From Actinomycetes bacterium (lineage in GTDB: Bacteria > Actinomycetota > Thermoleophilia > RBG-16-64-13): 64,000 bases of DNA. Positions 17,809 through 25,296 of this stretch are shown piece by piece (positions within the stretch are counted from its first letter, which is position 1; each line of letters opens with the position of its first letter). The notes below the pieces were generated by a model. It did not search any database. It had not been told where the DNA came from and was given only the letters and a program-made list of their open reading frames with translations. The stretch spans positions 1 to 64,000 of the forward strand of contig JAGXFV010000008.1 in assembly GCA_024637095.1 (NCBI GenBank). The letters run 5' to 3'. The position numbers and the translations under genes are program-made.

Positions 17809-18599
17809 AACGAGACCTCATCCGGCGGCGCTGGTCTGCGTCCGAACCGGGGGGCACCCTTGAGGAACAGCCGGAGCGCCTGCCAGTGAATCAACACCAG
17901 TGCGCGGGCGGACATGGGCCCCTGCCTCAGTACTGCCCTGGCCAAGTTAGCGTCGGTCAGATCCTGTCTCGAGAGAATCAGGCTGGTGCTCATCAGAATC
18001 GATTCCCCGGACCGGTTGGTGACGGCCACGGATACGTCGTCTGCCGGCTCAGAGAAGGCGAAGACATAACGGATGTCATCAATGGGGACGAAGGGCGAGA
18101 CGTAGAAGGCCTTGTCCGCCCGGGGTCGGCTCGCCCAGTCGAAGGGCTCCCCATCGTTGTGCAGCAGATAGCTGTGGTGGTCCCGGAAGGTATTCTGCAC
18201 CTCGGCGAGCACCGCCCGCGGCGAGCCGTCGGCGTGATAGCAGTACCAAAACGAGATCGGATAGAAGCGGCCGCCCAGAACCCGGGGAATAGAGAGGATG
18301 CGCACCGCCCCGCCCTCTAGGTCGATCCCCGCCCGGGCCAGGACTCCGTCGATCCAGGGCCGCAGGGCAGAGCCGTCACGGGGGCCGTGGTCAGCGTCGT
18401 GAAAGGACACCGGAGCTCTCCCTCCCCCGTTCCCCCGCCCTTTGGAGCCGGGCACGTGAGAAAAGAGACGCAGACCGCTCGAGACCTCTTCCAATTCGTC
18501 GAGATCCAAGTAGCAGAGATAGATCCGGTAGCTAAAGGCATTCCGCAGAGGAATGCTGCGGCTATGGGTAACCCAGCCGGTGTAGAGCCGGCTGTTCAC
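17805..18599 (-). CDS. DUF1365 family protein
   Basis: 264 residues from GTG 18599. This start overlaps the upstream FAD-oxidoreductase stop by 4 bp (GTGA) and gives the usual DUF1365 N-terminus SRLYTGWVTHSRSIPLRNAFSYRIYL; the 90-residue track extension is a shadow. Other landmarks are FNPISFWYCY-like FYPISFWYCYHADG, the EVQNTFRDHHSYLL block and KAFYVSPF. The function is unknown. Its invariable companions are the FAD amine-oxidase-like protein and CFA synthase, present here on both sides. Confidence 0.92.
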   Translation of the reverse strand: MNSRLYTGWVTHSRSIPLRNAFSYRIYLCYLDLDELEEVSSGLRLFSHVPGSKGRGNGGGRAPVSFHDADHGPRDGSALRPWIDGVLARAGIDLEGGAVRILSIPRVLGGRFYPISFWYCYHADGSPRAVLAEVQNTFRDHHSYLLHNDGEPFDWASRPRADKAFYVSPFVPIDDIRYVFAFSEPADDVSVAVTNRSGESILMSTSLILSRQDLTDANLARAVLRQGPMSARALVLIHWQALRLFLKGAPRFGRRPAPPDEVSF

Positions 18600-20032
18600 G
18601 TGGAGAGGTCGGTATACGGGTCGGGCTTGCCGGCCTCGGGCACGGCCTCTTCGCTCGCCAGCGACGACGCCGCAGGGGGCATCTCCGAGGGCAAGAGCGG
18701 CCGGTTCTGGCCGAGCATGGGAACCTGGGCCCGCGGCCGCACCCGGGTGCGGCTGGCGTCCAGTTCGTGAGCCCAGGGCAAGGGGGCTCCCAGCGCCTCG
18801 GCAATCCTCACTCCCGAAAGCATCCCGTCTTCGTGGAAGCCGTAGCGTGTCCAGGCGCCGGCGAACCATATGTGCCCCGCCCCTTGCAGTCGGTCGAGGC
18901 GGAATTGGGCGGCGATCGCTTCGGCGGAGTACATGGGATGGTCGAAGCTGGTCTCGGCCAGCACCGTCCCCGGCGCCGGATCGCGGTCGCGGTTCAAGGT
19001 GACCATCACCGTAGGGGCTTCCTCCGGCAGGGCCTGGAGCGTGTTCAGCCGGTAGGTCAGCATCAGCATGGTCTTGGTCATGTCCGTGCTCGAGGAGTAC
19101 CAGTTCCAGGAGGCCCAGGCGCGGCGGCTCTTCGGCATGAAGGACTCGTCGGTGTGAATGACGGTGTCGTTCGGCCAGTAGCGAAAGGTCCCCAGCACTT
19201 CGCGCTCTTGCGCGGAGGCGGAGTCGGCGAGGATCTCTAGTGTTTCCGGGGGATGCGCCGCCATGACCACGGCGTCATAGTCCTTGACCCGCCGGGGAGT
19301 ATGAACCCTCACCCCCGTGGCCGTGCGTTCCACCCTTTCGACCGGCTCCGCCTCGAAGACCTCCCCCGAGAAGGTACGCGCCGCCTTCTCCAGATACTCC
19401 CGCGAACCGCCCCGCACCGAGAGCCACTGCGGCTTGCCGGTGATGTGCAGCAGACCGTGGTTGTCGCAGAAGCGCAGGAAGGTCAGCGCCGGGTAATCCA
19501 GCATCTTGCCCGGAGGCGTGGACCAAATGGCATCCCCCATGGGGATCAGATACCAATCCGAGAAGGACTCGCTGTACCCCTCGCGCTCCAGCAGTTGACC
19601 CAGCGTTAATTCGGCGACGCTGGGATCGGCCAGAAGCCGATCAGCATCGCGGCTGAAGCGAAGCACGTCGGTCAGCATTCGCAAAAAGCGGGGATTCCCC
19701 ACGTTCTTGCGCTGGGCAAAGACCGAGTTCAGGTTGCTGCCAGACCATTCGATGTCTTCGCTTGGCACCTGAACGGAGAACGACATCGAAGCGTCTTCCG
19801 CCTCGATGCCCAGATGCTCGAAGAAGCGGGTGAGATTGGGGTATGTGCGGCGGTTGAAGACCATGAAGCCTATGTCGATGGGGAAAGGCTCGGTGGCCGG
19901 CCGCACGTCCAAGGTGTATGTGTGCCCGCCCAGCCTCTCGGACGCCTCGAAGACGTCGACCTCGTGGACCGGGGAGAGCAGCCAGGACGTGGAAATCCCG
20001 CCGATGCCGCTGCCGACCACTGCGATCCTCAT
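18596..20032 (-). CDS. FAD-dependent amine-oxidase-like oxidoreductase
   Basis: 478 residues. The Rossmann FAD motif GSGIGGISTSWLL is at residues 7-19 and EASERLGGHTYT follows; the C-terminal FAD segment is HIWFAGAWTRYGFHEDGMLSG. This is the NAD/FAD protein type (COG2907-like) that heads the DUF1365-CFA operon. It may desaturate or oxidise acyl chains or a lipid intermediate; the substrate is not established by sequence. The last 50 residues are Pro/Ala/Ser-rich with no domain. First gene of the four-gene minus-strand operon; 147 bp separate it from the divergent SDR gene. Confidence 0.9.
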   Translation of the reverse strand: MRIAVVGSGIGGISTSWLLSPVHEVDVFEASERLGGHTYTLDVRPATEPFPIDIGFMVFNRRTYPNLTRFFEHLGIEAEDASMSFSVQVPSEDIEWSGSNLNSVFAQRKNVGNPRFLRMLTDVLRFSRDADRLLADPSVAELTLGQLLEREGYSESFSDWYLIPMGDAIWSTPPGKMLDYPALTFLRFCDNHGLLHITGKPQWLSVRGGSREYLEKAARTFSGEVFEAEPVERVERTATGVRVHTPRRVKDYDAVVMAAHPPETLEILADSASAQEREVLGTFRYWPNDTVIHTDESFMPKSRRAWASWNWYSSSTDMTKTMLMLTYRLNTLQALPEEAPTVMVTLNRDRDPAPGTVLAETSFDHPMYSAEAIAAQFRLDRLQGAGHIWFAGAWTRYGFHEDGMLSGVRIAEALGAPLPWAHELDASRTRVRPRAQVPMLGQNRPLLPSEMPPAASSLASEEAVPEAGKPDPYTDLST

Positions 20033-20179
20033 GAATGGCTCCTTTGCCCCGTAGGGAGTCTCGGGTAGCTAGGGAAATATTATCAGCGTGGAGGGGGATA
20101 TGCCCGAAGGCGAGCGGGGGACACCATCAGCGACCACTCCGCTCACCTCTTCGAACCACACGAGTCCCAGGGAGGGACC

Positions 20180-20989
20180 ATGCCAAGCATATTGATCACC
20201 GGTGTCTCTTCGGGAATTGGCCGGGCTTCGGCCCGGCGCTTCCAAGAAGCCGGCTGGCTGGTAATCGGCACCGCGCGGGCTCCGGAGAAGGAGAGCGGAC
20301 TCCCCCTAGGCATCGAACTGGAGACCCTGGATCTGGCCGAGCGGGGTTCGGCGACGGCGCTGGGTGCCAAAGTCCTGGCCGGCTACGGCTGTCCCGACGT
20401 GCTCCTCAACAACGCGGGCATGCTGACCTTCGGAGCGCTCGAGGCCATCTCTCCTGCCGACCTGCAGCACCTCTATCAGGTGAACGTCTTCGGCCAACTC
20501 GAACTGATCCAAGCCCTGCTGCCGGCGATGCGCGTCCGGGGCAGCGGCGTGATAGCAAACGTGACCTCGCTCGGGGGGACCATGGTCTTTCCTTTCTTCG
20601 CCCCCTACAACTCGACCAAATGGGCCATGGAAGCGCTCAGCGAGGGTCTTTGGCACGAACTCAAGGCCTTCGGTATCCGGGTCAAGGCAATCGAGCCCGG
20701 ATTCGTCGAGACCGCCATCTGGGACAAGGCGCTTCCGGAGAAAGATTCCGAGCTCTCCGGACCGCCCGCGTACCGGCCATACCTTCTCCGCATGCTCGAC
20801 TACGAGACCTCAATCAAAAAGCGCTCCTCTCCGGAGAAGACCGCCGAAGAAGTCTACGCAGCGGTCACCGATGACAGCGATCGCCTACGTTACCCGGTGG
20901 CCGCCTACGCCGGTTTGCTCATCAAGGTGCGCCGATGGCTGGGCGCCCAGCGCATGATGAGGTTTCTCCATGGCAGGTGGTTGGATTGA
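20180..20989 (+). CDS. Short-chain dehydrogenase/reductase
   Basis: 269 residues from ATG 20180 with GGAGGGA upstream. Classical SDR: NAD(P)-binding TGVSSGIG near residue 8, NNAG near residue 76, and the catalytic YNSTKWA (Tyr-x3-Lys) near residue 145. The KAIEPGFVET segment is typical. It is divergent from the lipid operon and may act with it, but the substrate is unknown. Confidence 0.9.
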   Translation: MPSILITGVSSGIGRASARRFQEAGWLVIGTARAPEKESGLPLGIELETLDLAERGSATALGAKVLAGYGCPDVLLNNAGMLTFGALEAISPADLQHLYQVNVFGQLELIQALLPAMRVRGSGVIANVTSLGGTMVFPFFAPYNSTKWAMEALSEGLWHELKAFGIRVKAIEPGFVETAIWDKALPEKDSELSGPPAYRPYLLRMLDYETSIKKRSSPEKTAEEVYAAVTDDSDRLRYPVAAYAGLLIKVRRWLGAQRMMRFLHGRWLD

Positions 20990-20994
20990 CGCAC

Positions 20995-21297
20995 TCACTC
21001 GCCGGCCATGCGCTCCTCGAGTTCCGTGAGCCCATAGACGGGCAGGATTCGTGAGTCGACCCGCCCGATGAAGCCGCTCTCCCTGATGACGTCGTCGACC
21101 GCGTGCGCATGGGGGGCCTCGATCAAAAGGAACATGGTGTGCGAGGTGGGGCTGACCCATACGTCAACGAGTTCGGCGCCGTTGGTAGCAGCGACCTCGG
21201 GAATCCGCCGCAGCGCATCAAAGAGCAGCCGGTTGTCCTCCGCAGAGCGGAAGCCACAGCTCTCCGGATTGTGCGTGCTGACGACCATATGCTTCAT
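20995..21297 (-). CDS. Small dimeric alpha/beta-barrel-like protein
   Basis: 100 residues from ATG 21297. The pattern MKHMVVSTHNPESC, then VSPTSHTMFLLIEAP, HAVDDVIRESGFIGRVDSRILPV resembles the DUF3303/muconolactone-isomerase-like ferredoxin fold. Function unknown. It is convergent with the SDR gene, with only 5 bases between stops. Confidence 0.65.
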   Translation of the reverse strand: MKHMVVSTHNPESCGFRSAEDNRLLFDALRRIPEVAATNGAELVDVWVSPTSHTMFLLIEAPHAHAVDDVIRESGFIGRVDSRILPVYGLTELEERMAGE

Positions 21298-21437
21298 CGC
21301 TATCCCCCCACTACCCGGCACCGGGCCCCGACGGTGGCTATCAATTCAGAACCGGTCGCATCCTGCCTCACCGTTACCCTGCCCCCATTCCATACACGCC
21401 AACACCCGACCAGCTCGCCCAAAGCCCGACTCGATGG

Positions 21438-22304
21438 TCACCGGGCACCGGCCAGGAGACCTTCGGTGACCTCCGCCACGGTGGGAGCCGGGATAGCCAT
21501 GCCCAGTCCCCGCTCTGCACCCTGCACCCCGCGTGTTTCCGCGAGGACTATCCCGACCACCCGCCCCTCGAGGTCCACGAGAGGTCCCCCGGAATTTCCC
21601 TGCTGCACTGGTGCGTCGGTCTGGATCAGGGTCTCCAAGCGGTTGAGCGTGGCCGAGCGCACTCCCCGGAGGACCCGGGTGACGCTGCCGATGGTCACGT
21701 TCTCTTCGAGCGAACGCGAGCCGATGGCGACGACCGTCTGCCCCTGCTGGAGCTGGGACAGGTCCTGGATGAAGGTGGCGGGTTCCAGTCCCTCCCGGTC
21801 CACCCGGATGACGGCGACATCCGCGGCCGGCTCGCGGCCCACTAGCTTCGCGCTCAATTCCTCGCCGGAGGAGAGTATGACCACGAGCTCGTCCAACACC
21901 TCCTCACCGCCGCCCGCGATCACGTGGTCGTTGGTCACCACGATTCCGTCGGCTCGGTAGACCACGCCCCCCCCTGAAGCGAACTGTCGGCTCAAGGCAG
22001 AGGAAGAGACGACACCCCGGACCTCCACCACGCTTGCCTCCACTGCCGACGCCACGCGGCGGGCGATTTCTTCCTGCGACTGGGTGCTGTTGGTGGTGCT
22101 TGAACCGTCTCCGCCGGATACTTCGCTGCTCGACGTAGCTGCGCCCGGAGCGGGCCCGGTGGTGGTGCCGGAATCGAAAGACCCGGCGCACCCCGACAGT
22201 AGCAGCGCCGGCAGGAGCAAGAGCACGAGCAGGAGCAGCGCGCCGAAGAGAGGAGAGCGCCGGTCCGCGCCCGTGGGGGGATCCTGCTGTCCGTTCACCG
22301 TCAT
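21438..22304 (-). CDS. HtrA/DegP-like serine protease, lipoprotein
   Basis: 288 residues from ATG 22304, which places a signal segment ending in LLLSGCAG (lipobox Cys near residue 38) at the N-terminus. A Ser/Thr-rich linker precedes a trypsin-like S1C domain with the triad His in VTNDHVIAGG, Asp in ADVAVIRVD and Ser in QGNSGGPLVD. There is no PDZ domain, so it is shorter than DegP and more like a minimal surface-anchored protease. It probably degrades misfolded extracytoplasmic proteins. It is divergent from the aldehyde dehydrogenase gene. Confidence 0.9.
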   Translation of the reverse strand: MTVNGQQDPPTGADRRSPLFGALLLLVLLLLPALLLSGCAGSFDSGTTTGPAPGAATSSSEVSGGDGSSTTNSTQSQEEIARRVASAVEASVVEVRGVVSSSALSRQFASGGGVVYRADGIVVTNDHVIAGGGEEVLDELVVILSSGEELSAKLVGREPAADVAVIRVDREGLEPATFIQDLSQLQQGQTVVAIGSRSLEENVTIGSVTRVLRGVRSATLNRLETLIQTDAPVQQGNSGGPLVDLEGRVVGIVLAETRGVQGAERGLGMAIPAPTVAEVTEGLLAGAR

Positions 22305-22432
22305 TCCTAGAACGTGCCCCCTCGGAAAGAGGGCATAACTCGCCAGCCTCGATCGCGGGGCCGGTTTTCCCCCTCCATCACCCGGGCAGATCTCGGAGAC
22401 TATCAAGGGATTGCGAGCTGGAGGGGAACGGC

Positions 22433-23845
22433 ATGCCGATAGCCACAACAAACCCTGCCACCGGACAGGTTGAACGAACCTTCGAGTCTCTCTCCGAGGC
22501 GGAGATCGAGGAACGCATCGACATCGCCGCCCAGTCCTTCTTGGTATATCGCGACACGACTCTCTCTCGGCGCGCGGAATGGATGCTCCGGGCCGCAGAC
22601 ATCCTCGATGACGAGGCCGACCGGATCGCCCTCACCATGACCACGGAGATGGGCAAGACCATCGCCGCCGCCCGCGCCGAGGCCCAGAAAAGCGCTAAGG
22701 CCTGCCGTTTCTACGCCGATCGCGCCGAGGAGTTCATGAGCGACATCCCGGCCGACTCCGAGGCGGTGGGCGCCCAGAACGCGTTCGTCAGCTTCCAGCC
22801 TCTCGGCCCGGTTCTGGCCGTGATGCCCTGGAACTTCCCGCTATGGCAGGTGATTCGGTTCGCCGCTCCCGCGCTGATGGCGGGCAACGTGGGGCTGCTC
22901 AAGCACTCTTCCAATGTCCCGCAGACCGCGCTATCCATCGAAGATCTATTCCGGCGGGCGGGATTCCCCAAGGGCGTCTTTCAGACCCTGCTGATCGGCT
23001 CCGAGGAAGTCGAACGAGTCCTGCGGGATCCGCGCGTGAGGGCAGCGACGCTCACCGGCAGCGAGCCTGCCGGCCGCTCCGTCGCCGCCATTGCCGGCAG
23101 CGAGGTCAAGCCCACGGTGCTGGAATTGGGAGGGAGTGACCCGTTCATCGTCATGCCCTCGGCCAACTTGGAACGCGCGGCCGAAGTGGGAGTCGCCTCA
23201 CGCTGCATGAACAATGGCCAGAGTTGCATTGCAGCCAAGCGCTTCATCGTGCATGAGAGGATTGCCGAGGAGTTCGAGCGGCGCTTCGTCGAGCGCATGC
23301 GGGCCCTCAGGGTGGGTGACCCCCGGGAACCAGAGACCGAGGTCGGCCCGCTGGTCAGCGAGCAGGCCCGCGCGGACGTCCATGCGCTGGTACAGGACGC
23401 GACCGCCAAGGGAGCAGAGGTCCTCTGTGGAGGAGAGCCTCTGCCCGGTCCGGGCTGGTACTACCCTCCCACCGCGATGCGCGGAATCACAGGCGAGATG
23501 CGTATGTTCCACGAGGAGGTGTTCGGGCCGGTGGCCGCACTCTACCGAGTGACCGACATCAGCGAGGCGATCAACCTCGCCAACGCCACCGCCTTCGGCC
23601 TGGGATCGAACGCCTGGACCCAGAAGCCGGAAGAACAGCAGCGCTTTATCCGCGAACTTGAGGCAGGACAGGTCTTCATCAACGGCATGACCACGTCGTT
23701 CCCGGAGTTGCCCTTTGGGGGGATCAAGAACTCTGGATTCGGCCGGGAACTGGCCGCTGAGGGCATCCGCGCGTTCTGCAACCTGAAGACGGTTTGGGTC
23801 TGCGCCGCGCGCGGCGAAGGCGGCGAAATGGGCCGGTGCGAGTGA
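22433..23845 (+). CDS. NAD(P)-dependent aldehyde (succinate-semialdehyde-type) dehydrogenase
   Basis: 470 residues from ATG 22433 with GGAGGGGA upstream. ALDH family signatures: PWNFPLWQ, ELGGSDPFIV containing the general-base Glu, and NNGQSCIAAKRF with the catalytic Cys. Length and the PATGQ start are close to the YneI/Sad and GabD group of succinate-semialdehyde dehydrogenases. The stop overlaps the murB start (GTGA), an unusual pair. Substrate choice is inferred from family resemblance only. Confidence 0.9.
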   Translation: MPIATTNPATGQVERTFESLSEAEIEERIDIAAQSFLVYRDTTLSRRAEWMLRAADILDDEADRIALTMTTEMGKTIAAARAEAQKSAKACRFYADRAEEFMSDIPADSEAVGAQNAFVSFQPLGPVLAVMPWNFPLWQVIRFAAPALMAGNVGLLKHSSNVPQTALSIEDLFRRAGFPKGVFQTLLIGSEEVERVLRDPRVRAATLTGSEPAGRSVAAIAGSEVKPTVLELGGSDPFIVMPSANLERAAEVGVASRCMNNGQSCIAAKRFIVHERIAEEFERRFVERMRALRVGDPREPETEVGPLVSEQARADVHALVQDATAKGAEVLCGGEPLPGPGWYYPPTAMRGITGEMRMFHEEVFGPVAALYRVTDISEAINLANATAFGLGSNAWTQKPEEQQRFIRELEAGQVFINGMTTSFPELPFGGIKNSGFGRELAAEGIRAFCNLKTVWVCAARGEGGEMGRCE

Positions 23846-24783
23846 GCCACCGCCCGCACGGGGGGTCCCTGTCCGTCGAGCAGGACGTGGACCTCGCCCC
23901 CTACAACACCTATGGGCTTCCCGGCCGCGCGGCCTTCCTTACCTGCGTCCACACGGTCGGGGAACTGCTCAGGGCCTGCGAATTCGCGCGCTCGCGGAGC
24001 CTGCGCAGCGCCGTCCTCGGGGCGGGCAGCAACATCGTAATCGACGAGTCCGGCTACGACGGCCTGCTGATCGTCAATCGCATCCACCTGCTCGAGCGGC
24101 GTGAGAAGAACCGCATCGAAGTGGGAGCCGGTGTGGACTTGGCAGAACTCGTCGGCTTCGCCCAGGGCCAAGGGCTGGCCGGGCTCGAACGCCTGGCCGG
24201 CATCCCCGGCTCGGTGGGAGGAGCCTTGTTCGGCAACGCGGGCGCCTTCGGAGTGCAGATCGGGGAACTCGTCGAACAAGTCGGATACGTCGATCCGGGT
24301 TGCCGCGAGCGAAACGCCGACCCGGACGAACTCGCTTTTAGCTACCGCGGCGGCGCTTTCAAACGAGGGGAGCTTACCGGAGTGATCGCCACAGCGCTTC
24401 TGCGGCTGACGCCCGCTTCGCCCGGCGAGATCACTTCCGCCATGGAAGAAACTCTGGCCGCCCGCGCGGGCAAGCATCCGGCCGGCGCCAGCTGCGGCTC
24501 CTACTTCAAGAACGTGGAAGCCGACCTAATCGAGCCGGAAGTCAGAGCGCGCCTCTCCGCCTGGATCACCTTCAACCGCATTCCGGCCGGCCGCTTGATC
24601 GAGGAGGCCGGGGGGAAGGGCCTGCGGGTCGGGGGAGCCGTGGTTTCCGCGCACCACTGCAACTTCCTGCTGAATGAGGGCGGCGCCACCGGCAACGAGG
24701 TCAAGCGGTTGGCAAGACAGGTCAAGGAGTTGGTAAGGGACCGCTTCGAGATCGAGCTGGAGGAGGAGGTCCGCTACCTCTGA
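23842..24783 (+). CDS. murB: UDP-N-acetylenolpyruvoylglucosamine reductase
   Basis: 313 residues from GTG 23842, which overlaps the preceding stop by 4 bp; the track start at 23794 lies inside the upstream gene. MurB reduces the enolpyruvyl group of UDP-GlcNAc-enolpyruvate in peptidoglycan synthesis, using FAD and NADPH. Visible motifs: LAPYNTYGLPG at the N-terminus, LGAGSNIV, the FAD-binding IPGSVGGALFGNAGAFG, ASCGSYFKN with the catalytic Ser, and AGRLIEEAGGKGLRVGGA. It is not in a mur cluster here, which is somewhat unusual. Confidence 0.95.
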   Translation: MSHRPHGGSLSVEQDVDLAPYNTYGLPGRAAFLTCVHTVGELLRACEFARSRSLRSAVLGAGSNIVIDESGYDGLLIVNRIHLLERREKNRIEVGAGVDLAELVGFAQGQGLAGLERLAGIPGSVGGALFGNAGAFGVQIGELVEQVGYVDPGCRERNADPDELAFSYRGGAFKRGELTGVIATALLRLTPASPGEITSAMEETLAARAGKHPAGASCGSYFKNVEADLIEPEVRARLSAWITFNRIPAGRLIEEAGGKGLRVGGAVVSAHHCNFLLNEGGATGNEVKRLARQVKELVRDRFEIELEEEVRYL

Positions 24784-24789
24784 AAGGGG

Positions 24790-25104
24790 CTATTCGCGCT
24801 CGTCGCTCATGCGGCGGAAGGACAAGGTCACCTTGGTTTCTGCGAGTTCCAGGTCGAAGACCTTCACCTCAGGCAGCCTGTATCTGCGGGCCTGATCGGC
24901 AACCATCGAGCGAATCTCCGAGCACGTCCTGCCGGAAGAATTCCTGTTCCTCTCGGCAGCCCGCCGGGTAGACACGCGACATGCCGGAAGGTGCCGACCA
25001 AAGCCCAGTGCCTGATCTCGATCCACGGGGCCCCTTGAGAGCCACGAAGCTACTGCGCGCGGCCGCGCAGGGCTGCCGCAGCTGCGCCCTCTGGGAGTGC
25101 GCAT
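24790..25104 (-). CDS. Uncertain minus-strand frame, possibly a degraded gene
   Basis: The last 45 codons (ending at 24790) look protein-like: TCSEIRSMVADQARRYRLPE, then VKVFDLELAETKVTLSFRRM. The upstream part is low-complexity and runs antisense to the UdgX remnant, so it is probably not coding. In the neighbouring minus frame, ATG 24982 opens MSRVYPAGCREEQEFFRQD, which could be the real N-terminus joined by a frameshift. I do not recognise the family. Confidence 0.3.
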   Translation of the reverse strand: MRTPRGRSCGSPARPRAVASWLSRGPVDRDQALGFGRHLPACRVSTRRAAERNRNSSGRTCSEIRSMVADQARRYRLPEVKVFDLELAETKVTLSFRRMSDERE

Positions 25105-25295
25105 CGCAGGCGGTTTTTGGAGACGGCCACCGGTCGGCCCGGCTAATGCTCATCGGTGAGCAACCCGGCGATCGCGAAGACCGCGAGGACCCCGCCGACC
25201 GGCGAAGAGCACGCGAGGAGTTTGTGACCGATCTGGCCCAGGTGAAGAAACTCCTAGACAAAGAAGGCGGTCTGGCGGCAAGAGGAGTCGGCTAA
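24981..25295 (+). pseudogene. Internally deleted UdgX-type uracil-DNA glycosylase remnant
   Basis: 104 residues. Residues 20-68 match the N-terminus of family-4-like/UdgX uracil-DNA glycosylases: LLRAAAQGCRSCALWECASQ with two iron-sulfur cysteines, FGDG, and motif 1 LMLIGEQPGDRED. Directly after it, the sequence jumps to what looks like the family C-terminus (ADRRRAREEFVTDLAQVKKLL). The middle of the protein, with the FVGPAG stretch, the remaining cysteines and the active-site His loop, is gone, but the frame is kept. It cannot be an active glycosylase. It is followed two bases later by the receiver/reductase gene. Confidence 0.7.
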
Positions 25296-25296
25296 G

